Source: Fibrobacterota bacterium (GTDB lineage Bacteria > Fibrobacterota > Chitinivibrionia > Chitinivibrionales > Chitinispirillaceae). Taken from it: 21,072 nucleotides of DNA. Made by a program: the position numbers and the translations under genes. Each line of letters opens with the position of its first letter. Positions within the stretch are counted from its first letter, which is position 1. The DNA lies in assembly GCA_023436145.1 (NCBI GenBank), contig JAEZKP010000080.1, positions 1 through 21,072 of the forward strand, written 5' to 3'. Below, one piece after another: positions 1-6,957 of this stretch. The notes under the pieces were generated by a model that worked only from the letters and a program-made list of their open reading frames with translations, was not told where the DNA came from and searched no databases.

Positions 1-3
1 AAA

Positions 4-29
4 AGCTATCTCTTTTTAATGAGATAGCT
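4..29 (-). terminator. Rho-independent terminator of the SGNH esterase gene
   Basis: A perfect 9-bp inverted repeat (AGCTATCTC at 4-12, GAGATAGCT at 21-29) encloses an 8-nt loop. Read on the minus strand, the hairpin follows the esterase stop codon at 47-49 by 17 nt and runs into a T tract at 3-1 that continues beyond the window edge. It fits an intrinsic terminator for the minus-strand gene; the T tract cannot be fully seen. Confidence 0.75.
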
Positions 30-46
30 AAACAGTGAAATTATTA

Positions 47-1012
47 TTAAGGAACATACACTGTTGATTGTCTGGACTGCTTTCCTGCCTTGATTTCAGT
101 ACAATAGACACCTTTGGCAAGTGAACCTGCAGGCAATTCGAATGTTTGCTTGCCGGATGTTGAGGTGTACCGTTGAGTTGTGAAAACACTTCGGCCTGAG
201 ACTGTTGTCAATTGAAACAGAATATCTGATGGCTGATCGATTGACAGTGATACCGACAGATTGCCATTTCTCACAAACTGGCTGATAATCTGAAATGGAG
301 CAGCATTGTGATTGTTAACTAAATAATTTGGAATTGATGTCGTTCCTGTATCAAAGAAAGCATAATTATCAGCCTTTATGGCATCCCAAAACGCATCTGC
401 GGTTGCCTTGGCTCCGGCAGTAGTGGGATGAATACCATCGGAAGTATAGCTTCTGTTAGTTCCCCATGTCGGGCGTAAATCGACCCAGAGAACTTTCGGG
501 TTAACGCTTGCTTTGCATATTTTCTCGACTTCCGGCATCAGATTGTCGAGATTTCTTTTCAGGCTATTAGCATCAACCATTCCGGGCTGTGGGTCAGGAT
601 ATCGCATCCAGAGAACCTTTTTTGTTCCCGCTGCGGCCATTTTATCAAGAAGTGGCTGGACGTTGTTTTTACAATTATTGGGGTTGCCCATAAGACAATC
701 ATTTCCACCTGCATCCATTATCACATAGATCGGCTTAGGGTTGGCTTTATCATATTGATTCATAATACCGCTGGTAACCGCTCCTGAAACTGCTTCACTG
801 CGAAAGCTTTCGTTTTGCCCGATTATCCCATCTGCTCTGGCATGTTCTTCTAAAAACTTTTTAATTTCATTACTCATGGCAAAAAACGAATCACCATTAA
901 TCAATACATCACTTCCCTTAATCTTAGGCTTAGTCTGTGCTATTGTACTCACACCAGAGACAATAAAGACAGTCGATAAAAAAGAAAGAAAATAACCAAT
1001 CTTACGAAGCAT
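47..1012 (-). CDS. Exported SGNH/GDSL-type esterase with C-terminal sorting-like domain
   Basis: The 321-residue product is a secreted SGNH-fold hydrolase, most likely a carbohydrate O-acetylesterase. A signal peptide covers about residues 1-25 and ends at TIAQ. Block I is GDS (40-42, nucleophile Ser42), block III is GGND (102-105) and block V is DGIH (192-195, Asp192/His195), so the catalytic set is complete. Residues about 240-321 form a beta-rich tail with the VSGR and KGVYCTEI pattern seen in type IX secretion sorting domains and shared with other proteins of this window. The start is supported by AAAGGAG five bases upstream. The gene lies 84 bp downstream of the DUF2341/LamG gene on the same strand. 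The acyl substrate cannot be read from the sequence; acetylated hemicellulose or pectin is inferred from the neighbours. Confidence 0.85.
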   Translation of the reverse strand: MLRKIGYFLSFLSTVFIVSGVSTIAQTKPKIKGSDVLINGDSFFAMSNEIKKFLEEHARADGIIGQNESFRSEAVSGAVTSGIMNQYDKANPKPIYVIMDAGGNDCLMGNPNNCKNNVQPLLDKMAAAGTKKVLWMRYPDPQPGMVDANSLKRNLDNLMPEVEKICKASVNPKVLWVDLRPTWGTNRSYTSDGIHPTTAGAKATADAFWDAIKADNYAFFDTGTTSIPNYLVNNHNAAPFQIISQFVRNGNLSVSLSIDQPSDILFQLTTVSGRSVFTTQRYTSTSGKQTFELPAGSLAKGVYCTEIKAGKQSRQSTVYVP

Positions 1013-1062
1013 AAAAACTCCTTTTCTAAAAGACAGAAACTACTATATAACAGAATTCCGGA

Positions 1063-1087
1063 GGTTGGTCCCGGCCGAAGACCTACC
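1063..1087 (-). other. GC-rich hairpin between two minus-strand genes
   Basis: The arms GGTTGGTC (1063-1070) and GACCTACC (1080-1087) pair at 7 of 8 positions around a 9-nt GC-rich loop. It lies 10 nt past the stop of the DUF2341/LamG gene. No T tract follows on the minus strand, so it is at best a weak or factor-assisted terminator, or an RNA-processing/stability hairpin separating that gene from the SGNH esterase gene. Confidence 0.3.
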
Positions 1088-1096
1088 AGGTTTATC

Positions 1097-2764
1097 TCAT
1101 TTAAATACCACCAATTTATCTTCAGGTTTCTGATTCATAAAGCATAACCTTATCCAGTCCGGGCTCAGAGCGCCACTGATAATCCGGACCTCGTCAATGC
1201 TTCCCTGGAAATTGCACAATCCCTGATCTAACGGAATCTGGATTGTTTCCACAAATCTGCCAATATAAAGATCGTTCGATGTTTTTCTTCCAACATTTTC
1301 GTTAGGCCACAGGTCGATAGTGCTGTCAACCAGTGCACCATTGCAATAAAGAAACTGTCGGGTTCCCTCACGGACTCCAACCAGATGTACCCATTGTTTA
1401 GCGGTTACCGGGCTATTTGAAACCTGCCAGACTTTATCCTCACCATTGAATTCTACAAATTCCCAAAACGGTGTGGTATTGGGTATGCTTTCCAGTGAAA
1501 AGCTTGATGAACGGAGATAATACTGTTCATATCCTTTTGAAACTATGCACCGGGATCTGAAGTCTAAAGTATCTAGAAGCACCCATGCACTTAATGAGTA
1601 GTAACCGTTCTGAGGAAAATCGATCTTACTCCCGGCGGTATTGCTCATAGTAATAAAGTGGTTCTTCCCATTGAAAACACGACAGTTTCCAATTGCACCT
1701 GTTCCAATTATTGGCCGGTCAGTATCTGGAGAAGAACCATCATAGCCGTTATAGGTCGCATCGTGGATTAAATCATTTTGACCATCTCCCAAATGCCACA
1801 CACCTTGGAATCCAACTGATGTATCGAAAACCAGCGCACCATTAGAATAATCCTCGGCGTCTGGATTTCCCCAGTACATCAATATGGACTGTGTACTGTC
1901 ATTGCCGTAAACGGTATCTATTTTTACCCAGATCGATGCTTGACTTGCAGCTGCATCCCAGTGCTCGATTTCGTAAGGTAGTGGGGTATCCTGAAGCGAA
2001 TTAAAACGGATATCCTCGCCGTTTGCCCTCGCCTGTGAAAAATCAAAATTATTAGCAGTAAGTCTGATCAATACCGGAAAATTGTATACATCGGACGCTA
2101 CATCAGCACCAGAAGCTGTGGTGTTAAGGTATATCCTACGCTTATACTCCCAGGAAATATTGGACAGGATAGTAGTATCAGATGACTTAACAAGAACATC
2201 GTGTTTTGTCAAAAGGACATTTTTATCAAGATCAGTGTATCGGATTTCAGGAATTATTCCTGCTGGTACAGAGTCCAGAACTATCTCATTACTCAGACCA
2301 TCGACCTTTTTGGTGATGTCAGTACCTGGAATAGTAATAAAGCCCCTATCGGTATCATTGCCTGATAAAACAAATTTAACCAATCCTGGTTCAGAGAGTG
2401 AACCAACGGGAACTATGGTGGTATCTCCTGAAACTTCAATTCCGGTAACCAGCATGCGGGTCCTCTGTTTGAGCTGTACGGCCTGAACATTATAAGTGCC
2501 GGGAGGCACACTATTAAATGTATAACGGCCGGAATCATCGCTGGTATCTATCATGGAATCACCGATCCCTGCCATAAAAGACGGGTCATAATCATTGGGG
2601 ATCAGTTTCACTTGTGTAAATGGAGCCGGTTCATTGCCTGAAATTGATACATAGCCTATCACTTCCACTTCAGAACCACCGCCATCGCTGACTGATGTAG
2701 GAGAGGTGCAGAGAAGTTGTGCTATGAGCACGAAAAATAGAATACAAAACGGGGAGATTCTCAT
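1097..2764 (-). CDS. Exported surface protein: carboxypeptidase-regulatory-like module, DUF2341, LamG
   Basis: The 555-residue product has an N-terminal hydrophobic export signal (residues about 3-18) followed by Cys19. The lipobox would be imperfect (LLC, with Leu rather than Ala/Gly/Ser before Cys), so lipidation is uncertain. Residues about 33-200 form a beta-sandwich module like carboxypeptidase regulatory domains (DSGRYTF then PPGTYNV at 77-93) with a second related segment (IPGTDI 145-150, SVPAGI 165-170). Residues about 227-312 match DUF2341 (DIRF 251-254, LPYEIE 262-267, YWGNP 297-301). Residues about 315-535 are a LamG/concanavalin-type sandwich (VWHLGD at 322-327, GSIDEVRI at 521-528). 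DUF2341 plus LamG usually occur on exported proteins that bind glycans or other ligands. The start codon overlaps the TIGR02147 stop (ATGA) and GGAGGAG sits just upstream, so translation is coupled. No catalytic motif was seen; binding or sensing is inferred. Confidence 0.85.
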   Translation of the reverse strand: MRISPFCILFFVLIAQLLCTSPTSVSDGGGSEVEVIGYVSISGNEPAPFTQVKLIPNDYDPSFMAGIGDSMIDTSDDSGRYTFNSVPPGTYNVQAVQLKQRTRMLVTGIEVSGDTTIVPVGSLSEPGLVKFVLSGNDTDRGFITIPGTDITKKVDGLSNEIVLDSVPAGIIPEIRYTDLDKNVLLTKHDVLVKSSDTTILSNISWEYKRRIYLNTTASGADVASDVYNFPVLIRLTANNFDFSQARANGEDIRFNSLQDTPLPYEIEHWDAAASQASIWVKIDTVYGNDSTQSILMYWGNPDAEDYSNGALVFDTSVGFQGVWHLGDGQNDLIHDATYNGYDGSSPDTDRPIIGTGAIGNCRVFNGKNHFITMSNTAGSKIDFPQNGYYSLSAWVLLDTLDFRSRCIVSKGYEQYYLRSSSFSLESIPNTTPFWEFVEFNGEDKVWQVSNSPVTAKQWVHLVGVREGTRQFLYCNGALVDSTIDLWPNENVGRKTSNDLYIGRFVETIQIPLDQGLCNFQGSIDEVRIISGALSPDWIRLCFMNQKPEDKLVVFK

Positions 2765-3591
2765 AATTCTCCTCCGCCATATTTTTCAGTCATTGGGAAA
2801 AGTTGAACATTGAATTGAAATACCCTGTCAGAATCAGTGCAGTTTTTGGCGATTTCCAGAATTTTGCGCCGGCACCTTCTGATTTCCTCCTGCACCTCCT
2901 GAAAATCATTTTCTGATATGGAAAAGGTGACTGAGGAGAGGTTGGTTTCTTTCACCCCGTTGTTGATGGCTTTCGCAGCCAGCATCATATTGTTAATGAC
3001 AAAATTATTGAGGGTTAGTGATTTTATATCATTACCGGTACTGAGGAGAGCATTTGTTCTTTTATAGAAGCCAGCATTGTTTTTTTCGATTAGCTTCAGC
3101 TCAAGTAGTAATTTTACTGCATTTTCCACCTGCTTGTCAGTAACAGAAGGAATCAGAAATTTGCCAAGTTGTCCAAAATTATTATCTGTTAATGGAAAAA
3201 ATGCCAGTGACTCCCTCACAGCGGTGTAATACCATTTATCATAAAACATATATTGACTTGCATCCAGCACACGCACTGTCGATTCCTTAAATGTCATAAG
3301 CTCTTCGAAATGACGTTTTTTTTCATCATGATTTTTGGCCTGGCAAAAAAGGATCATCGCCTGAAAATAATCCCGCTCTCTTTTACTGAGCTTGAGCACG
3401 TGGGCAAGCTGAATTGCCGAAGAGAGAGTAAAATTGCGCTCACCTTTGAGCATTTTAGAGAAATTTCCCGGATTTATACCACCCTGGGAGGTAAGAAAAC
3501 GGTAAGAGAATCGTGGATTACTCTTTTTCTGCTCCTGGCAGTAATCCATGAGATATTTACGAAAATCAGTATAATCGAAGATGTTGAGCAT
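2761..3591 (-). CDS. TIGR02147 family protein, putative HTH regulator (copy 1)
   Basis: The 276-residue cytoplasmic protein belongs to the TIGR02147 / DUF4423-like family, many copies of which occur in Fibrobacter genomes. It opens with the family signature FDYTDFRKYL (5-14). Residues about 28-72 look like a helix-turn-helix (NFSKMLKGERNFTLSSAIQL), and residues about 148-182 look like a winged helix (TDKQVENAVKLL ... AGFYKR). The C-terminal part keeps SISEND and DSDRVFQFNVQLFP, also present in copy 2 at 14430-15272. No membrane segment or enzyme motif is visible. Its last codons contain GGAGGAG, the ribosome site of the overlapping surface-protein gene, so the two are made together. Control of that gene or of nearby CAZyme genes is inferred; the family has no well established function. 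Confidence 0.85.
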   Translation of the reverse strand: MLNIFDYTDFRKYLMDYCQEQKKSNPRFSYRFLTSQGGINPGNFSKMLKGERNFTLSSAIQLAHVLKLSKRERDYFQAMILFCQAKNHDEKKRHFEELMTFKESTVRVLDASQYMFYDKWYYTAVRESLAFFPLTDNNFGQLGKFLIPSVTDKQVENAVKLLLELKLIEKNNAGFYKRTNALLSTGNDIKSLTLNNFVINNMMLAAKAINNGVKETNLSSVTFSISENDFQEVQEEIRRCRRKILEIAKNCTDSDRVFQFNVQLFPMTEKYGGGEL

Positions 3592-3716
3592 AATAATTCT
3601 CTTTTTTCGGTCGATTTAAAAAACAAAATAATCACAAAAGGCCTAAATGGAATAAAAAAATGCAGCAGAATGTATTCAATTGAAAACACTGCAGGAAATA
3701 TGAAAATTCTAAACCG

Positions 3717-3745
3717 ATTATAAATCAATTAGTTACCTGTATCAG
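3717..3745 (-). promoter_or_regulatory. Candidate sigma-70-type promoter of TIGR02147 copy 1
   Basis: On the minus strand a perfect TATAAT (3722-3717) follows CTGATA (3745-3740; 4 of 6 matches to TTGACA) with a 17-bp spacer. Transcription would begin near 3710, giving a leader of about 120 nt before the regulator start at 3591. The region is AT-rich, so a chance match is possible. Confidence 0.4.
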
Positions 3746-3894
3746 TATATTCACTTTTAACAGAAAAACGATGACTACAGTGAAAAAAATGAAAACAAAA
3801 TAGTACCTCCTGAATACAATTTTTTTGAGAAAAAAAATGTTCCGGTAAAAAGGCTAATTATTTATCGCCATAGTACTATTATATTATGAAGAAG

Positions 3895-3919
3895 AGCTGC
3901 TTATCACTGATAAACAGCT
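3895..3919 (+). repeat. Inverted repeat in the acetylesterase leader
   Basis: AGCTGCTTATC (3895-3905) and GATAAACAGCT (3909-3919) are complementary at 10 of 11 positions around a 3-nt spacer. The site lies 42 nt before the ATG at 3962 and directly after candidate -10 boxes. No T tract follows, so it is not an intrinsic terminator. It may be an operator or a 5'-UTR hairpin. Confidence 0.45.
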
Positions 3920-3961
3920 GCATAGATTATGGAATCCTCTGATGAAGGAAATTCTTAGAGT

Positions 3962-5617
3962 ATGACTAAAGTGCAGATTTTTAAATTAATCCTGTTTATC
4001 CTCATTTTTTTGATTAATGTACATTCAAACGTAAAAGTCCCAAACATTTTTTCCAATTCGATGGTGCTGCAGCAAAAGGCTGAGATGCGGATCTGGGGTA
4101 CTGCTGCCAATGGAGAAAAAGTGACAGTCGAGTTTAATAAACAGTCCAAAAGCACAGTTGCGGAAAACGGATCGTGGAAAATAACTCTGGATCCGATGGA
4201 TGCGGGTGGACCTTATACAATGATCATAAAGGGGCAAAATACGATTACCCTTTCGGATGTTTATGTAGGAGAAGTGTGGCAATGTGCTGGACAATCAAAC
4301 ATGGACACCCGGGTTAATTATTATCCACATTACAAATCAATTATGAACAACACCAATCTTCCGATGCTTCGATACCTGACCATACGACAGGCTGGGGGTG
4401 TGACAAATAATGTATGGGAAACCTGTACAACACCTGATAAAATTGGAAAACTGTCAGCTTTGGGATTCTTTTTTGGAAAAGAAATAGTCCAGGCCCTGCA
4501 AAACAAGATTGCGGTGGGTCTGTTAGTGACTGCTGTAGGCGGGACTACCATAGCCAGTTGGGTCGATCCGGCCACGGTTGCTGAAAACCAGGATATTAAA
4601 AAAAACGACACTACAGCAGCAAGCATGTACAATGCATGGGTAAAACCGGTTGAAGGATATCCATTTAGGGGTACACTCTGGATGCATGGGGAGCAGGATA
4701 GAAGCAATGGATTGCACAAATTTTACCATCAGAGATTGGGGCAGTTGATTGATGGATGGAGAAGGGTATGGGGAATTGGTGATTTTCCTTTTTACATAGT
4801 TCAACTGGCCAATTATGGGACTGTTCAGACAAACCCCAATGAATCAGCAACTTCCGCAGCAATAAGGGAGGCACAGCGGTTGGGTCTGGCTATTAATAAT
4901 ACAGCCCTGACTGTGATTATAGATCTGGGAGACAGCCTTCATTTTGGAAATAAGCAGGAAGCTGGCAGACGGCTTGCACTACCGGCAAGGGCCATGGAGT
5001 ATGGGGAGAGCGAACTGGTATATTCGGGGCCACTCTTTATCAGAAAGATTATAGATGGCTCCAAAATCCATTGCTTGTTTACTCATTGTGGAAGTGGAAT
5101 GAAACCGGGATCTGGGAATAAATTGACAGGTTTTGCAATTGCCGGTGCGAATAATTCCTTTACCTGGGCAGATGCAGAAATTCATGGTGATACTGTTACG
5201 GTGTCCAGTCAGGCCGTATCTGCACCTGTAAATGTCAGGTATGCATGCGGGGCTAATCCGATTGGCAATCTGATAAATATAGAAGGCTTGCCTGCATCTC
5301 CTTTCACAACAGAAGGACCTCAGTTACCATACGACAGTTCAAAAACTTCAGTGAAATATGAGATTGGAGCAGTTAACAGGGAGTTAACGAAGTTTAATAA
5401 TCATAACATTTTTGAAGATCTGAAGAATGATCGTTTCAGGAGTAAATTAACCCTGTTTTCGCTTAGTGGTAAAAAACTCTTTGATATTAATGATGATAAT
5501 AGTGCAGATAAAAAACCGGTAAATAGATCGCTAAAGAGAATGCGGTCCGGATGTTACATAATAAGTGGTTCATCTAATGCAAATAAGTATAACAGGAAAA
5601 TGCAGATTGTGCAGTAA
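3962..5617 (+). CDS. Exported SASA-type carbohydrate acetylesterase (sialate O-acetylesterase-like)
   Basis: The 551-residue product is a secreted SGNH-superfamily esterase of the sialate O-acetylesterase (SASA) type, a group that includes plant-polysaccharide acetylesterases. Residues 1-22 are a signal peptide. Residues about 25-100 form the N-terminal beta domain typical of the family (FSNSMVLQQ 30-38). Catalytic Ser112 lies in GQSNM (110-114). WMHGEQD (240-246) corresponds to the family's W-x-x-GE-x-(N/D) block. DLGDSLH (321-327) supplies Asp324/His327, followed by the family's NKQEAGRRLA. Residues about 490-551 form a sorting-like tail (LTLFSLSGKKL, SGCYIIS). No strong ribosome site is adjacent: AAGGA lies about 12 nt upstream of the ATG. 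The gene is followed after 26 bp by another acetylesterase, suggesting an operon. Substrate is inferred: in this xyloglucan/pectin context acetylated hemicellulose is more likely than sialic acid. Confidence 0.88.
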   Translation: MTKVQIFKLILFILIFLINVHSNVKVPNIFSNSMVLQQKAEMRIWGTAANGEKVTVEFNKQSKSTVAENGSWKITLDPMDAGGPYTMIIKGQNTITLSDVYVGEVWQCAGQSNMDTRVNYYPHYKSIMNNTNLPMLRYLTIRQAGGVTNNVWETCTTPDKIGKLSALGFFFGKEIVQALQNKIAVGLLVTAVGGTTIASWVDPATVAENQDIKKNDTTAASMYNAWVKPVEGYPFRGTLWMHGEQDRSNGLHKFYHQRLGQLIDGWRRVWGIGDFPFYIVQLANYGTVQTNPNESATSAAIREAQRLGLAINNTALTVIIDLGDSLHFGNKQEAGRRLALPARAMEYGESELVYSGPLFIRKIIDGSKIHCLFTHCGSGMKPGSGNKLTGFAIAGANNSFTWADAEIHGDTVTVSSQAVSAPVNVRYACGANPIGNLINIEGLPASPFTTEGPQLPYDSSKTSVKYEIGAVNRELTKFNNHNIFEDLKNDRFRSKLTLFSLSGKKLFDINDDNSADKKPVNRSLKRMRSGCYIISGSSNANKYNRKMQIVQ

Positions 5618-5643
5618 TCACTTAAAATCCAGAGGTGATTAAT

Positions 5644-6945
5644 ATGTCAGAAAAATGTAAATACAAAATGAGAAAAATAGATGTGGTGTTAATACTTACA
5701 GCAATAATGGGTGTTTCAACTCTGGTATTTGCACAGGCAAAGCTCAAAATTACCATAATCGGTGATTCCACAGTTTGCAACTATGCTTCATCAAAATATC
5801 CGCAGGCTGGCTGGGGACAGGTCTTGCAGCGCTTTTTTGTTACCGGATCTATAACAGTGAACAACAGGGCAATTGGTGGCCGGAGCACAAGAAGTTTTTA
5901 CCAGGAAGGAAGATGGACGGAAATTCATTCAAATTTACAAAAGGGTGAATATGTGTTCATCCAGTTCGGCCATAATGACAGGGATTTCAGTAAAGCGGAA
6001 CGATATACTGATACAACTCAGTATAAGGAGTATTTACGAAAATATGTCAAAGAATCCAGGGATAAAGGGGCTGTTCCGGTACTTATCAGCCCCATGAATA
6101 TGAATGCCTGGAATGGTGCAAATGTACGGGAAGTTTTCTGTGAAGGGGCAAACAATTACCGGGGAGCCATGATAAATGTTTCAAAGGAGTTAAATGTACC
6201 ATTCATCGATCTGGAAAAAAAGTCGGTGGAATTACAAAAGAGAATGGGTCAGAACTATTGTGCTAAATTCATCTATTTGGGTTTGGAAGCAAATGAATAT
6301 ACGAATTTTCCAGAAGGTGTTTCTGATGGGACACATTTCCAGGAAATGGGTGCTAATTTCATGGCTAAATTCATTTGCGAAGGAATAGAGGAACTTAAAA
6401 ATGATGCAGATATGGCAAAATTAGCGGCCCTTTTAAAGCCTCGGTTTAAAGTTGGAGTGATGTCAAATAAAGTTAATGCAGGAATGATTACTGAAAGTGG
6501 AAATTTCTTTCCTGAAAGTGTGTCAATCACTATCAAGGTAAAATCAAATAGAGGAGAGAAATTTACTGGATGGTTTGATTCTTCAGGGAAACAGGTTTCG
6601 GCATCTGAAAGGTATACTTTCTACATGCCAGCACAGGATGTCTCATATTCTGCACGTTTCGAGGGTGGTGAAGATCCAGTTCGTATTGCAAAGGAGATGG
6701 TGAAACCACCACTTGGCCCGATCGATTTTTCCAACGGTTCGATAACTTTGGTTACTCCCTTCAATACGGCGAAAATAGAATTGTATTCGATGGATGGCTG
6801 CAGAGTTTATAGCAGAAAGGTAAACCAGAGCGAAGAAATGAGCACAATAAATATTCCATATAAGAGTCTAAAAACCGGTAATTATATTCTGAAAACCACT
6901 CTGGATGGAAATGAGACTGTAAACAGCTTCATTAAAATTAAGTAA
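5644..6945 (+). CDS. Exported rhamnogalacturonan acetylesterase-like protein (CE12-like)
   Basis: The 433-residue product is a GDSL/SGNH esterase resembling rhamnogalacturonan and pectin acetylesterases (YesT/RgaE type). Block I is GDSTV (40-44, Ser42), block II is NRAIGGRSTRS (74-84), block III is FGHND (108-112) and block V is DGTH (228-231). A signal peptide ends near residue 30 (VFAQA). After the catalytic domain, residues about 268-340 look like a bacterial repeat module (FTGWFD, YTFYMPAQDV), and residues about 360-433 form a sorting-like tail (IELYSMDGCRVY, TGNYILKT). An in-frame GTG at 5635 would extend the protein, but AGAGGTGA at 5631-5638 spans that codon and is the ribosome site for the ATG at 5644. 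It is 26 bp after the SASA esterase and probably cotranscribed. It would remove acetyl groups from pectin backbones outside the cell; exact substrate is inferred. Confidence 0.88.
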   Translation: MSEKCKYKMRKIDVVLILTAIMGVSTLVFAQAKLKITIIGDSTVCNYASSKYPQAGWGQVLQRFFVTGSITVNNRAIGGRSTRSFYQEGRWTEIHSNLQKGEYVFIQFGHNDRDFSKAERYTDTTQYKEYLRKYVKESRDKGAVPVLISPMNMNAWNGANVREVFCEGANNYRGAMINVSKELNVPFIDLEKKSVELQKRMGQNYCAKFIYLGLEANEYTNFPEGVSDGTHFQEMGANFMAKFICEGIEELKNDADMAKLAALLKPRFKVGVMSNKVNAGMITESGNFFPESVSITIKVKSNRGEKFTGWFDSSGKQVSASERYTFYMPAQDVSYSARFEGGEDPVRIAKEMVKPPLGPIDFSNGSITLVTPFNTAKIELYSMDGCRVYSRKVNQSEEMSTINIPYKSLKTGNYILKTTLDGNETVNSFIKIK

Positions 6946-6957
6946 AGAGATAACGGA

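Larger units (their letters stand above)
3592..3961. promoter_or_regulatory. 370-bp AT-rich divergent intergenic region
   Basis: No credible gene lies here; the small open frames have no ribosome site or family motif. It separates the minus-strand regulator/surface-protein pair from the plus-strand acetylesterase pair, so it should hold both promoters. A fair promoter faces the regulator (3717-3745). On the plus strand an inverted repeat lies at 3895-3919, just after TATTAT/TATATT boxes around 3877-3887 that lack a good -35 partner. Confidence 0.55.

Noticed and set aside
2082..2486. 134-residue plus-strand frame inside the DUF2341/LamG gene
   Set aside because: Antisense to a well supported coding region, with no domain, no ribosome site and no signal.
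3253..3723. 156-residue plus-strand frame across the 5' end of TIGR02147 copy 1
   Set aside because: Antisense to the conserved regulator N-terminus and its promoter; no ribosome site or motif.
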